Shown here: one piece after another, positions 1 to 12,783 of the stretch
Position numbering within the stretch: the first letter of the stretch is position 1
Layout of the letters: each line of letters opens with the position of its first letter
From: Vanessa cardui
Lineage: Eukaryota; Arthropoda; Insecta; Lepidoptera; Nymphalidae
DNA length: 64,000 bases
Direction of reading: 5' to 3'
Assembly: GCF_905220365.1 (NCBI RefSeq)
Contig: NC_061130.1
Location: 4,161,501 to 4,225,500 of the forward strand
The notes under the pieces: generated by a model
What the model was told of the DNA's origin: nothing
Databases searched by the model: none
What the model saw: only the letters and a program-made list of their open reading frames with translations
Program-made: the position numbers and the translations under genes

Positions 1-762
1 TACATAGTATAAAACAAAGTCACTTTCTCTGTCCCTATATCTTTAAATCTACGCAACGGATTTTGATGCGGTTTTTTTTAAAAGATAGTGTGATTCAAGG
101 GTAAGGTTTGTGTATATAATACATGAACAATATAGTAAAGAAACACTGATAATTTTAGAAGTTTGCGATGTGATGTCGTAAATACACAAATTCTGTAGTA
201 TATTTAGTATCAGTATTGCACACGTGCGAAGCCGGGGTGGGTAGCTAGTTGATTATAATATTCGACTATGATAATTACATAAACACAACCACATTACGGA
301 AGGTGACTCAAATATCCAAATAACCTATAAATAAAAGATTCGACTGAGTATCGCTAACGTGCTCCTCAGAATTGTTCCGTTCCCTTCCGTTCCGTTACTT
401 TGTCATGGATCCTGTGCTCAGAACCTTACCAAACTTTCACCAAATTACCCTTGAAGTATATATTTTATAATAAAAAAAGAATTATTAAAATTGGTTAACG
501 TGATTTTCAGTTATTCACCGATTTGTCGCGCATATACATAATGCAAATTTAAGACTTATGTCGTTTTCATATGGATACCATCATCGGAAAAAAATAAAAA
601 AAAAATTGGACCCCACGGGAAGCACTACCTTTCAAACAAAAAAAAATATCAAAATCGGTCCACCCAGTGAAAAGTAATGAGGTAAAAAACATAAAAAATA
701 AAAATAAAATAAAAAAAAATACAGACGAATTGATAACCTCCTCCTTTTGGCAGTCGTTTGAA
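1..762 (-). repeat. About 0.75-kb interspersed repeat, copy 1 (cut by window edge)
   Basis: Nearly the whole stretch matches 43,366-44,068 in the opposite orientation, including a GC-rich patch CCCCGGCTTCGCACG-like near position 230 and a terminal ACCTCCTCC patch near 740. No coding capacity is visible. The class is unknown; a non-autonomous Helitron or a composite of two short elements is possible. The strand is set relative to the copy at 43.4 kb, taken as plus. Confidence 0.7.
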
Positions 763-779
763 AAAATACGAAGTTATGT

Positions 780-905
780 TAATTAAATACAATTATTTCA
801 ATTAATATATCCTGCTTGGAAGTCAACAGTTGTTGTCTCCACGTTTTTTTATCATCTATAAAATCTTGTATCGAATAATATGCTTTTTCTACCAATCATC
901 CAAAT
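780..905 (-). repeat. Repeat family H fragment
   Basis: The reverse complement matches 52,635-52,735, including the words CTGCTTGGAAGTCAACAG and ATCTTGTATCGAATAATATG. It directly abuts the repeat at 1-762. Family H looks like a LINE 3' UTR because its longer copies end in GAATAAAGT followed by T-rich sequence. Confidence 0.6.
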
Positions 906-1199
906 ACCATCTGAACAAACGCACGCTATAAACATATTCCAAAGTCGATAAAGAACGCCGCGTAACGCTAGACGACACTCATTCAACGACACTTTTAAAA
1001 AAGCATTTCATTCTGACGGCGGTAGAGGGCTCGCTCTCAAACGTCAGTAAGTCTTGCATTGAAATGTAGAAAAAATTTTAGAAACGTCTCGAGTTCCATA
1101 CAACGTCAGACGAGAGCGATGATAGTCTGTTGGCAAGTAGTCACGTTCACGCGTTCTGTCAGTACCGTTGTAACTTTATTTGATGTCAATTATTATGTA

Positions 1200-1542
1200 T
1201 AGTACGACACAACTTAGATGTAGCATCGACAACATTCGTACCAATTACTGCGATTTACACAACCAATAAAAATAGCTCTCTATCGCGCAATTTGGCAATA
1301 TTCGTCGCTATAGATTCCCGCGTCAGTTCAACTCGAGAAAGCAAGTGCTACATGCACAATCGACGTGTCAAATTGATAATTATATAATAGGTCACATGAT
1401 ATTACAAGTTATTACGTTTGTGTAAAGATGATTTTCGCCTACGAAATACTTATGGATAATTTGAGACAGCGCATCGTCCTTAATTCGGATGTGATCGGTT
1501 TTACGAATTTTGTCGACGCTACATCTAAGTTGTGTCGTACTA
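1200..1542. mobile_element. 343-bp MITE with 40-bp terminal inverted repeats and TA duplication
   Basis: The left end TAGTACGACACAACTTAGAT recurs inverted at the right end. The two arms match over about 40 bp with two mismatches, and TA lies directly outside both ends (1198-1199 and 1543-1544). This is what a non-autonomous Tc1/mariner-type element shows. There is no ORF inside, so any transposase would act in trans. Confidence 0.8.
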
Positions 1543-1544
1543 TA

Positions 1545-1930
1545 CCTATACAATGGCCCAATGAGTTACGTGCATTTTAATATTGCGGATTCGATGCCGC
1601 ACGAGAAAAATTGAATATTTAATCACTTTATCGCGTAGTGGAATAATCCTTCCTTTTTTCTTCGAGAGAAATATAATGACTATCACATAATTCAACTTAG
1701 CTCAACGTTATTAACTCGTTAATTTAAATGACTGCATGCGACTTTTTAATACATGCATTTTATTTAGTTGTATCTTATCTAACTCCTGCCTTATGAATTA
1801 TTAACGCACTTAGCATACCCAGCCAATTCTCTTTTACATACTAATTGCATTCAACGCTGAAGTAATAAAACCAGTTTCTTTTATTATAGCTACCTATAAT
1901 AGATTGCATAAACACATTTTAATGTAATAC
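1545..1930. other. Unassigned AT-rich DNA
   Basis: I see no ORF, splice-flanked exon or recognised repeat here. It separates the MITE from the SINE B copy. Confidence 0.4.
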
Positions 1931-1942
1931 ATTTTTTTTTTA

Positions 1943-2162
1943 AATATGAGACAACATACATTACTCTGATCCCAATTTAAGTAGCTGAAGCACTTGTGTT
2001 ATGGAAATCAGAAGTAATGACGGTACCACAAACACCCAGACCCAAGACAACATAGAAAACTAATGGTAATCTACATCGACTCGGCCGGGAATCGAACCCG
2101 GGACCTCAGAGTGGCGTACCCATGAAAACCGGTGTACATACCACTCGACCATGGAGGTCGTC
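1943..2162 (-). mobile_element. SINE family B copy 1 (tRNA-derived)
   Basis: On the minus strand the element starts with a tRNA-like head. It has an A-box-like TGGTCGAGTGGT and a perfect B-box region GGGTTCGATTCCCGG, followed by a tRNA-unrelated body (CTTGGGTCTGGGTGTTTGTG) and an ATTT-rich tail at the left. It is not a tRNA gene: the head does not close into a cloverleaf with an acceptor stem, and the same body recurs at 20.7, 26.1 and 28.1 kb. Confidence 0.85.
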
Positions 2163-2705
2163 AAAAATAAAATACTTTCATGAGAAAATTAGTATGAATA
2201 AATTGTTTTTCTTTTTTAGATATATTTATCGATTTCTCGAAAATCATGTCGTTGACACACGTACGTATGATTTAGTATTTATCCCATTGAGCTTCAAGTA
2301 CTTCAGGGGCGATATAATCACTACCCACTCATTATACTTCACCACCATAGAGCAATACGCTTAACTAAAAGCACAAGGGACAGAAAATCTAGTTTTTTAA
2401 GGCTGGTGGTGTATTGAAGCTTTAAGGAATAGTCAACTTTTTTGACAGTGTCACTGTTCTTTACAATACCTATAATGTGAAGTTGCTAAAATATTGTACT
2501 TTATAGATGAGTGACTTATACCTTTCTGGTATTTTTGAAGTCATTTTTTCTTCTTCGTTGTAATAAATCCTCAAATTTTGTACCCAGGTATTTGAGGATT
2601 TATTAGATTTATTATAAGATAAGAAAGCTCTTTTATGTATCATTTATACAATCAAAAAACTCAAATGGTGTTTTTTATTAAATCGTTTTATATTTTCCAG
2701 TTCAA

Positions 2706-2955
2706 GAGCTGAGATAGCCCAGTGGTTAGAACGCGTGCATCTTAACCCATGATTGCGGATTCAAACCCAGGCAAGCACCACTATATAATATATATGTGCT
2801 TAATTTGTGTTTATAATTCATCTCATGCTCAGCGGTGAAGAAAAACATCGCGAGGAAACCTGCATGTCTCTAATTTCATCGAAATTTTGTCACATGTGTA
2901 TTCCACCAACCCGCATTGGAACAGCGTGGAGGTACATGTTCAAAACCCTCTCCAT
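2706..2955 (+). mobile_element. SINE family A (Metulj-like) copy 1, 3'-truncated
   Basis: It begins GAGCTGAGATAGCCCAGTGG, carries a B-box-like GGATTCAAACC and the body word AACATCGCGAGGAAACCTGC, and breaks off before the usual GTT-rich tail. Short ORFs read through it are fortuitous. Confidence 0.85.
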
Positions 2956-3361
2956 TCCATTTGTTCCATTCCAATTTACATACTTTTATGTGTTCCAGTA
3001 CCAAATATTGCTGAAAAGCGCTAAAATCTATATACTAACCCAGATGGGCTTAAAAAAGACCCAATAACTACAAAACAATGTATTCGAATGAAATTTTTAA
3101 ATGAAAAGAAATATTTCCTTCGAATCAAGTCCATATACACAAATTAGCAAACGGCTAAGTACATTTAACACAATTTACAATGAAGTAGATTTTAATTGCA
3201 ATGAAAATGTACGAGATAGAGTTAATAAATATGTAAAGCACAACACGGAGCTAAAAATATTTCCTCTGCAATGCAAGGACATTAAAATTAAAGCGATTCG
3301 TTGGATACGCTTAAACCGACCAAGTTTGATTTGTCCGAGAGCTACGAATTTTATTATCATT

Positions 3362-3585
3362 ATCACTACATAGTATAAAACGAACTCGCTTATCATTGTC
3401 TGGCCCTATATATGTTCAGATTTAAAATTTGTCAACAGATTTTGATGCGGTTTTTTTAATAGATAAAATGATTCTAGAGGAATGTTTTTGTATACAATAC
3501 ATGAACAATTTAGTAACGAAACACTGATAATTATAAATGTTTCAACTGCCGGGGCGAAGCCGGGGCGTGTCTATATAAGTCAGTT
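3362..3585 (-). repeat. Fragment of the repeat at 1-762
   Basis: It shares CACTACATAGTATAAAAC, GATTTTGATGCGG and the CCGGGGCGAAGCCGGGG hairpin patch with the copies at 1-260, 29.35 kb and 43.8-44.07 kb. Confidence 0.65.
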
Positions 3586-4009
3586 TTTCTTTTCAATGTC
3601 TAAGAATAAATTAACGGCATGTAGGTAGACTACTCTTGGGCTACTTACATGCCGAATGAGTATTTTGAGATTGTTCTACGACGCCGCTCCATTACGGGAT
3701 GGATGCAACTTTAACAGATTTTTAATGGACTCATGTACGTAACAACTCAAAATGTCTCGTCTTGGTTTGAACCCGTTATCTTCTATTCATATTCAAGTGC
3801 TACAATCGCTGTACCGATTCGCTTCTTCGGGATTTTCTTTAAAGCAATGTCTACAATTTCAGTATTGAATAACATGAACACGTGAGTTTTCAATATTCTC
3901 TAATAAAGTAGAAGATATAACCGATTGATATTACATATACGACCATTTACATATATGTGCATAATATTAAAATATACTTCATTTTAACTATAAAGCTGAC
4001 ATTTGTGTA

Positions 4010-4180
4010 CAGACAGAGTAAGAAATATATATAAATTTTTAAACTCTTATTACCTTTTGAATCTAAACATCAAATCATTGCGACGCAATATGTCATTCTC
4101 GATCGGTAGAGCGGATTATCGCTCATACTGAGCACACGAAAATAGATCTTAAGGTGACGAACCTCTTCTTACCCCGACTA
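4010..4180 (-). mobile_element. Tc1/mariner-like MITE, copy 1
   Basis: The ends are CAGACAGAGTAAGAAA and the inverse of TAGTCGGGGTAAGAAG, flanked by TA on both sides (4008-4009, 4181-4182). The centre matches the 198-bp element at 46,919-47,116 in the opposite direction (for example ATCAAATCATTGCGACG). This copy has lost about 27 bp. Confidence 0.75.
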
Positions 4181-4604
4181 TACAACCAATATTTCTATCA
4201 TGTATAAAACTACCAAAAATCAAGTAAATTAATTAATGTGTACTAATATTAGCTACAGCCGAATAAACACAAACAAAATCAGTATTTTACATAATAAAGA
4301 CTAAAGTAATTAATTCTAATATATCGATCGATGCGAGTAAAAATTGACGGAATCACTCGTTAGCACGCTGCTAGCAAGTCACGTCATGCTGCGTCTGATC
4401 TTCTTGGAACTCCGCGCTGATCACCCCGCTTTGTGTTGCGCCGCCAATACGGGTGACTTAGTTAAGGCCCATGCGCTGATTTTACTTGGAAATTATGTTT
4501 GTAACAATATGATTAAATGACAAACGGAAAATTGAATTCTTCAGAATTCAGAAAAATACATGTTTTTTGAAGGGAAATCTAAAGTTACGATGTTTTTTAT
4601 ATAT

Positions 4605-4895
4605 AAACTAGCTGTGCCCGCGATTTTGTACGCGTTTGAATTTAACAAAAAAAGAAAAAATATTGTAAGCTAAGTTACTACTTACTCCTTTGACTCCCGT
4701 CAAAATCGGTCCAGTCGTTCCAAAGATAAACCGGAACAAACAGATAGACAGACAAACAGACAGAGAGACAAAAACTGTAGAAAATGTTATTTTTGGTATA
4801 TGTACTGTGCATACTCGTACACATGCATTGAGTAAAAAAGGGATATTTTAATATTACAAACAGACACTCCAATTTTATTATATGTATAGATATAC
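4605..4895 (+). repeat. Repeat family D copy 1
   Basis: It runs from CTAGCTGTGCCCGCGATTTT through TCGGTCCAGTCGTTCCAAAG to ACAGACACTCCAATTTTATT. The family recurs at least six more times in the window. It has no ORF and I do not assign a class. Confidence 0.7.
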
Positions 4896-4918
4896 ATATA
4901 TCAATACATATGTCCAAT

Positions 4919-5129
4919 GACAACATTACATACATTACGTGTATATAATATTGTTGTCTGATACCAATGTAAATAGCTAGAGCACTTGTGTTATGGAAAA
5001 TCAGAAGTAACGACCGTACCACAAATATTCAGACCAAAGATAACACAGAAACTTTTGGATGGAAAAGAACCCTCGCAGTGGCGCACCCATGAAAACCGAT
5101 GTACACAATACTCTACCACGGAGGTTGTC
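4919..5129 (-). mobile_element. SINE family B copy 2, degraded
   Basis: It keeps the family B body (CACTTGTGTTATGGAAAATC) and a decayed tRNA-like head ending CACGGAGGTTGTC. Small deletions have removed the B box. Confidence 0.75.
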
Positions 5130-5576
5130 TGTTTTTTTTTTCAACATAATGTTTTGTTCATAAAAATATATGTAATGTACTAAATTACCTTTGATTTTAA
5201 CGAATTAGCTGTATTCGGAATTGTTTATATTTTTATTAGTTAAGGTTAAGTTATATACTCGAAATCAAAACTGCAATCTACATTCTGAACATTTATTTTG
5301 ATGTAACATTTAGTTCCACACCAGACCATAAAGTTGAAAAAATAAAAATTTAAGTTTATACGTCGTTTAACTGTTGTTGGCTGTTACATAATTTTATAAC
5401 ATAAATGCCGAGTATATGTATTTAGCGTTAAAATGTTATCCATAACACTATAAAGGATGACACAAATGAATTCGCAAAATATATATTATTAGCAGACTAG
5501 AAACGTGCCTCCATATGTGGTCATCATCATCTATTTACATTGAAATCTTGGAAACAAAACTTTTATGTTTTTTGTG

Positions 5577-5730
5577 CCTGTAGTCTTAGATGGACTGGCT
5601 AACTCATCATACAAACTGGAACACGACAATACAAAGTATTTCTGTTTGGCGGTAGAATATAATATGATAGGTCCCCCTACCAAGACGGACTTGCAACAAG
5701 CCCCACTACCAAGTAATAGGTGAATTATTT
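5577..5730 (-). repeat. SINE-like family C, partial copy
   Basis: The reverse complement reads CTTGGTAGTGGGGCTTG, then TTCTACCGCCAAACAG, which is the 5' half of family C. The LINE-like 3' tail is missing. Confidence 0.7.
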
Positions 5731-5734
5731 TTAT

Positions 5735-7650
5735 TTTTCATTACACTTATACTCTGTATACTAAAATATCAATAAAGTTACTATACATGATGCAATGTAT
5801 TTTGTTTTTTTTAATGGAATTATAGTTTTCATGTTTGCTACTCGTCGTTCTTCTACACCGTTTAGTGGATTGGCACGATGATAGGTCTTGGCCTCACAAT
5901 AAAGGTTTTATGTTTTATTAGTACGATATAATTACTTAATGCTTTGTTATTACTTTATAACCATAATTGTGTTATTATTATATAATGTTATTTTTTGGAG
6001 CGAAGTCCTGTACGAGCCATACACTAGACTAGCAGAAATCATTTTTCAGTTTTTCCTCCTACGTGCGACCATTTTCTCTCTATCTCTGTCTCTCTATCTT
6101 TGTCTCTTTCTATTATAAGAGTTTTATATAAAATTATTTAAACCCACTTTTTGTCACTGTTTTAATACAAGCTGGATTTTGGTATAAAAAAAATATTGTA
6201 ATTTATTATTTTTCAAATTTTGGTAATTTATTTCAATGTGTTTGTTATATAATATACAGCGAAAGCAATCGTTCCAATTAGGTGTCTCACGAGATCTATT
6301 TTTTTATTCTCATAGCTCAGATTCTATCACAATGGTTGGTTGGATATCAGTAGTGTCAAGGCCTTGGCTCGTTTTAACTTGCTACATACCATGTATGTAC
6401 TATGATAATGCTTTGAATTCGTGTGCAATAAAGTTCATAAATGAATAAAACAAGTACGATATGGCGAAGTACCCTATAGATAGAGATATATAGAAGATAC
6501 AAATAAATGAATTTATACCACCGCTTTGATACTCGATTGGTACCGTTAGAAAAATACTACACATTTTTTTTTATTTATATTGCTTTTATTAAAGTCGTAA
6601 ATAGTCTGAATTGCCACTTGATTTTGCTGCAACTTTGAAATAAAATTAAAGTATAATTTATCAAAGGATTCCAAGTAAAAAAAAAAGCCGGTGAACAAAA
6701 ATAAAAAGGGTAGTCGAGTGCGGTCGCAGTTACGCGTTAAATTGAACGACGCCGCGGCTATAAAAACTAATTGAGTGTATGTCCATTAGGGTGAATCGTC
6801 AAGCGACGATTGATAAAACTTTATACTGTGTACACTTGCACAACAAATAGTTATTTTAGGATACAGTTACGATGATTTTATTTACAAGTATTTTATACAC
6901 GAACTGTGAATCTATATTTCATGCATGGGAATATACCAAACAATTTCCATTTACAAAAAACACCTTTTAAAACTATGAGTTTTATTTATTTATTGTAAAA
7001 AGTTACACCATCGACTTATCACTAAACACTTTAAAAAAATAAAATATTTAATATGGGTAACATTCGAGGTGATACATCTTTATAGGTGTAAACAACATTT
7101 TTAAATTAATAGTACGCTGTACCTCTGTCCACGGATGATCTAAAATGATTTATTTCTTTGTGATATTATATGCTCTATATATATATAAGTTTTCTCACAT
7201 ATTTATTTTATCCCGTATATTATTGGTGCACGATTTGTTGATGTTTTAATAATATAGATCAAAATTGTTTTCAGAATCTCGTAAAAAATTGACAAAACAA
7301 ATTCAGTCGAACTTTTTGAGAGATTCAACAGAAATATTAATATTGGTATAAAAAAAAAAAACAAATAAATATTTAGTACGTGTAATAAAAAAACAACCGA
7401 ATTATACTGTCTTATTATCTCCAGAACTAAAAACGTGCTCAAAAAATATACCGCTTGAGTAAACCTGGCTTAAAAGTAAATGTCATGATTTGACTCTGAC
7501 ATTTAAATATAAAGCCTAATAGAATAGAGACACACAATATTATTTATTTAATAAGATATTGAAGTAAAAAAAAAAAAACAATTTGAATTAAGAACGTGAT
7601 TTTAATAAGGGAGAAAATTAACAAAAGTATCATCCTCAATTTTATACACA
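5735..7650. other. AT-rich intergenic DNA without recognised genes
   Basis: It holds T/A runs and short ORFs with no recognisable domain. A single patch at about 6,710-6,830 is richer in CG dinucleotides and contains CTATAAAAAC, but no exon follows that I can support. No repeat match inside the window was evident. Confidence 0.4.
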
Positions 7651-7654
7651 TTTA

Positions 7655-7800
7655 TGTCACGCTATCCTGGATTATGTAGATGCGAGCTATCCTGATTTGA
7701 CCGAGGACCAACTCAATAAGCTTGAGCGACTTCGAAATATCGCTATCCGGTACATTTTCTGCCGTCGCAAATATGACCATATTTCTGATTTTCAGAACTC
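7655..7800 (+). pseudogene. LINE ORF2 C-terminal relic
   Basis: One frame reads YVDASYPDLTEDQLNKLERL and continues through RNIAIRYIF and KYDHISDF. This resembles the region just after the reverse transcriptase thumb in jockey/CR1-type LINEs of Lepidoptera. There is no RT core and the frame soon stops, so it is a dead fragment. The family assignment rests on pattern recognition only. Confidence 0.7.
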
Positions 7801-8420
7801 GAGTAACGTGATTTGTGTTGTTGCTGAAACCTGCATATTCTCTTACTCTTTCTTATGTACAATACTTACTAGTTACTGTAATTGTATTATTTATTTAAAG
7901 GACTATATTATGTAATTCTTGTATTTACCTTCATTGGGTGTTATATGGATGTACTAATTATTTTCTTTACTCCTTCACTAAGCAGGCTTTAAAATTACAG
8001 AACGCTGTTTCAGTAAAAATATAAAAAGTTTCTATATCTATGTATATTAATAATTTACAATAGACCTGAACAAAACATATCCACAATATAGACATGGAAA
8101 GATAATGATTCTATTACGTTAAAAATAATGATTAAAAAAAACAATCTTAGAATCGAGATATTTCGATTTGAAATCCATGAAATTCAATGACATGACAGTA
8201 CGGGCGGCCATATTTGACATTTACGGGTGCGTTCAGAAAGTGTGTTTCAAATGCGGTGCAGGAGTACGGTAGTAAATTTTTATTTGCTGTATTACACTTT
8301 TTAGCCGAGCGAAGCCGGGCTTTTATCTAGTAATATAATAAAACGATATTATTGATTGATACATATTTAAGAAGACTTGATTTAATCTTGAAATAGGTAT
8401 ATTATTAGTTTGAATATATA

Positions 8421-8560
8421 GCTGAGATGGCACAATGGTTAGAACACGTGCATCAACCAATGATTGCGAATTCAAATCCAGGCAAGCACCACTCACTATA
8501 TATATAAATATATATATATATGTGTGTGTGTGTGTTTATAATTCATCTCGTGCTCTGCGA
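8421..8560 (+). mobile_element. SINE family A copy 2, with internal TA/TG microsatellite
   Basis: It has the tRNA-like head GCTGAGATGGCACAATGG. The normally short link to the body is replaced by (TA)n followed by (TG)n at 8,498-8,535. The copy stops after CATCTCGTGCTC. Confidence 0.8.
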
Positions 8561-9198
8561 GGATCTGTATCTCAAAGACGTCACTTATTTTCCGTGAATC
8601 TGCATAACGCTACAGTTTATTTGTTATATACATATTTGTGTAATAGTGTAACTGGTGTAAAGCTGCCTGGTGAAGATCAAAACGTTTTCCTCAAAAGGAG
8701 ATGTCTTTGCAGGAAGGCATATAAAGCTGTTAATATATTATTAAGGAATAAAGGAAAACCATGTATATTATTTAAGCTCTCTCAATAAAAGGGTTCTGTA
8801 TTTGACTGCGGAATCCTAAACTTTCGTACTGCATAGCTCAAAAGTTTAAAAGCTTCCTTTTCTCAACGAAAAACTTCATTTTGAATATTAAAATAGGAGG
8901 CTAAATTATTTGAGGAAAGCACTTCTATGTTTGAAAATGTTTTAATGATAATTTAATCTTCAGATGGAATCGCTCTTAAGACTTGAGGGAGATTAATGTA
9001 TACGAAAAATTGTGAATTCTATTGTATTCGAAATAATATTTACGATCTCTTGTTTATGGGAGTTTCATCAATTGTTCTTGCGCTGAAATTTTTTAACGTT
9101 CTTAGTAATATATTATTTACTTGGGGTCGGTTTATATACTGGGCTAACAGGTCTCAAAATAAGACCCAAAAATATTAAAACCCTCTTGCATGTTAAAT

Positions 9199-9512
9199 TA
9201 AAGTAAAAGTAAAGTAACAGCCTGTACATTTCCCACTTCTGAGATAAGGCCTCCTCATCCATTTAGGAGAGGGTTTGGAACATATTCCACCACGCTGTTC
9301 CAATGCGGGTTGGTGGAATGCACATGTTGCAGAATTTCGATGAAATTAGACACATGCAGGTTTCCTCATGATGTTTTCCTTCACCGCCGAGCACGAGATG
9401 AATTATAAACACAAATTAAGCACATATACATATGTAGTGGTGCTTGCCTGGGTTTGAACCCACAATGATCGGTTAAGATCCACGCGTTCTAACTACTGGG
9501 CCATCTCAGCTC
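9199..9512 (-). mobile_element. SINE family A copy 3, near full length
   Basis: From the right end it runs GAGCTGAGATGGCCCAGTAG, B-box-like GGGTTCAAACC, the family body, and then a tail of AAGTA-type repeats at 9,199-9,218. The unrelated tail repeat (not GTT) shows tail variability between copies. Confidence 0.85.
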
Positions 9513-10789
9513 ATTGGCTTTTCCATTTATGGTCGCATATCACTTCGATATTGTTATATTCCCTTCGGACTAGTTAGTAGTTGTATGAATATTACAAGAT
9601 ACTGTTAGAAATACACTGCGACATACGAACAAATACTGTTGGGTGAACTATCACAAAGGACGAGTGATAAATGAATCGCCCGAATCATGAGTTTATTTTA
9701 TAATATTGTTTAGCTGTCAAAAGCTTAATACAGATTTCTTAGTTTGTTTATCATTGATGTCATATTCAGTATTATTTAAATAAAGAACATTATTAAAAAA
9801 AACTGTTGAAACGATATAATCCTCATATATACAGCGAAATATGAAAAACAAAATAAACTACTTTAAAAAAAAAAAAACAAAAAAACTTTACGAAACCCTT
9901 CAACTTTCCGTGTAATTTGAGTTATTAAGAATTCGAAATTCAAACAACAGGATTCACTTTGAGTGGAGCGGGTAACAATGGCAAACTATAGTCCCTTTGT
10001 CCTTGAAAGGTTTTTAACTAGGTAGTTTGATTAAGGGGCGTCAGAAGCTCCGCACTTAGCTCCCTCCGCCTGCGGCCTGATAGCGCACGCGCCTCGACGC
10101 TCTCGAGTATTTAACGTGATTATGTTCCTAGGCAGTCCGGTCTTCTCGTCTGTGAAGGTGTAACTTAAATTTCAAAACTGTCAACGACGAAATTATTTTA
10201 ACTATAACATATATAAATATTAGAATTGGATTCGAATTAATTGAGCCTGACTTAACTATATTAGTGTTGTTATATAACCAAAAATATAACAAAGATTGGG
10301 TATTAATCGTCTATAAATTATAATCGTCTAATTAGGATCAGTTGTCATAGTATCAGGCTACCTGCCTGAGAGGGCATAAATCACTGAACGGTCGTTATTA
10401 AATTGCACGTATAGTTATGTTATGTTTATGGGCATAGCCATATACATTACGGAATCCATCAAAATTAGACGATTATTATACTCGAAAATAAAATATTCCA
10501 AACTAAGAACGACGTAAAACAGCTATTTGACATAAAAAAGTCAAAAAAACGCATATCAGCTACAGATGTCTTTATAAGATATATTTTTGTAATTCTATAT
10601 TATTAGTTCTTTACATATTTCGGGATTAAAATAGTATCCATAAATAGCAATATGTAGGTAATATGGAAGTATCTACAATATACTTGAATATTTACATTTA
10701 CAAATATACTTGAAGTGAATCTAAATTAGTTCAAATCCTTTTAAAGTTTTAACTATCGTTGGAATTCTTTGTTGTAACTTTATATTGAT
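9513..10789. other. Unassigned DNA with a CpG-rich patch
   Basis: Mostly AT-rich. About 10,020-10,160 stands out as GC- and CpG-rich (CTCCGCCTGCGGCCTGATAG) and could be low-copy regulatory or untranslated sequence. I could not place an exon there. Confidence 0.4.
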
Positions 10790-10978
10790 ACCACCCATAG
10801 ACAAGCACCATAAGAAGTATTTACAACACAGTGCAACCGACCTTAGAAACATATATGCTATTAGTTACACTGGCTCACTCACCCTTCAAACCGGAACACA
10901 ACAAAACTAAGTAATGTTGTTTTGCGGTGGAATATCTAACAAGAGGCTGGTACACACCCGGCCTTGTATAAAGACAAG
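10790..10978 (-). repeat. SINE-like family C, partial copy
   Basis: The word ACTGGCTCACTCACCCTTCA and a decayed CCGCCAAAC box identify family C on the minus strand. The 3' LINE-like tail is absent. Confidence 0.6.
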
Positions 10979-11654
10979 TTCAAATCGATCAAGAGGACAT
11001 AAGTATCTATCAAGAAGTCATCTATAAGAAGTATCGTTGTGCTATTTTCTTGAATTCAAGAAAAAAACTTGTTTAAAATATTTTACAAGGTCAAAGCAGT
11101 GGATACTAGCGGAGAAAATACTGGCAATGAGCCAATTGTCCAAACCAGCAGTCGATTTAAAGTCTGTATTTATTATATACAAAAGATTTCATAATGATTG
11201 TCTAATAACTGTTTCATTTAAAAAAAGAATCGAACATTAATTTATTCAATCATGATTATCATTCATATCAATGAGTTTTAATAACGGGAGAGATGAAACT
11301 CTGATTCTTAATTAAGATTCAAAATAAAAATATTATTCAATCTCTCGAAAATGTTTTCAGTTGAATTGCAGAAAAAAGAAATGTATATACAATGGACGTG
11401 TGAACAATTCGTTCGCCGAAGAGGAAGGAACTATCGGTCAGGGAATCTTTTAATTGAAACACAGGAAATTTAGTCGCACAATTTATTTTGGTGCGGTGAA
11501 AACAGGTGCGGGCTGCCGGGACTCAGTAATTAACAAAACAAAGCCTTTCCACATTAACGGGACTCGATGTTGCTGCCTACATAATTTTAAGACGAGGCAG
11601 CCTTGTTTTGATCAACTTTATTTCAGTTGGTTTTTGAAAACAACCTTATAACTT

Positions 11655-11814
11655 GTCTTAAATTTTCGCGATTATTACACATTTAAATAAAACTAGTTAT
11701 AACGGATTTTAATCGCGTACCCGTGACCACGAACGCTGTAAAGTGCTCGAAACGTCGGGATGCCAAAAATAATTAATATACGCGATTCAAATCCGTTATA
11801 ACTAGTTTTATTTA
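11655..11814 (+). mobile_element. 160-bp retroposon-like element with inverted ends, copy 1
   Basis: It is flanked by the 13-bp direct repeat AACCTTATAACTT (11,642-11,654 and 11,815-11,827). Within it, about 38-nt arms around AACTAGTTATAACGGATTT form an inverted repeat with one mismatch, and the centre contains GCTCGAAACGTCGGG. A related 161-bp copy lies at 38,343. Long duplications point to retroposition rather than DNA transposition. Confidence 0.75.
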
Positions 11815-11829
11815 AACCTTATAACTTTA

Positions 11830-12783
11830 AGAGAGCAGACGATACAGTTACAACGGAACTACATTTATGTAACTCGAATTATTTAAATAGTGATCCGTAT
11901 TTTTTTTTATGAATTCTATGTGAGTGAACCAGTGTAACTAATAGCATATGTGAAAATGAATTTTCCTTTAATAAGCAATAACGTTCCTGATATGAATATT
12001 ACAAATGAAAGTATTTATCTTGACATAATCTTTGATATATAAGATTTTAAATTAACGTGGTTATTTTTATTACTAAAGTTATTAATTTCTTGACACGACA
12101 GTTCACGAGAACAAAACATTCGTAGATAATGTCGAAATATCGAACTCCACCGAACAAAATAAAAAATATGGTAAATATCCCGAAATTAATAATCTTTGAT
12201 ATAATTATGATTTATTATTATTCCATACTTTCCAATGATTAGTAACTCATTTGAATTGTATATGGTTTTTAAATTAAACTTGTAGAAAAAAGTGCTTTTT
12301 AAAATTCAATATATTAATAGCGGTTTTACATGTATAATCTAACATCAAACCCTAAATAAGAAAGTTTTAAGAGTGCGTTAAATTTAATTCCATTCTTTTT
12401 TTTTATCTACCTTTGATTGAAAAACGTCTCAGTGCTGGGCTGACATCCCATGTCATACTTTATTCCATCCCACTTCTTCAGTGTTAATGGTTATTTCTGG
12501 CAGACTTTCACCTGATGCATGAACTCCTACTTAAATTATTATGACATAAAAATAAGACATACGGAATTTATTCTTTGCTCTGTATACGAATTGCAATTTC
12601 GTTATTTTATTATATAAGGATTTTTTTACAGTACAATCATGAATGCTAAGTTAATTTTAACTTTGCCAATTAAAAATTTGAATGTTATGCTTAAATAAAA
12701 CATTCATTGGAACAACTACGCACTCGTTGATTTTAAAACTTATATTACATTTAATTTTATATAGTTGATAATGCTAGTAAAAC
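11830..12783. other. Unassigned AT-rich DNA
   Basis: No gene or repeat was recognised. A 5' scrap of a family C-like word (AGTGAACCAGTGTAACTA) lies near 11,922. Confidence 0.4.

Noticed and set aside
2706..2790. tRNA gene in the SINE A head
   Set aside because: Same reasoning: 14 copies in the window, each with the same body downstream.
6710..6830. Promoter with TATA box (CTATAAAAAC)
   Set aside because: No exon or transcript feature follows that I could support; TATA-like words are common in AT-rich DNA.
8498..8535. TA/TG run as a regulatory element
   Set aside because: It is an ordinary microsatellite expanded inside a SINE.
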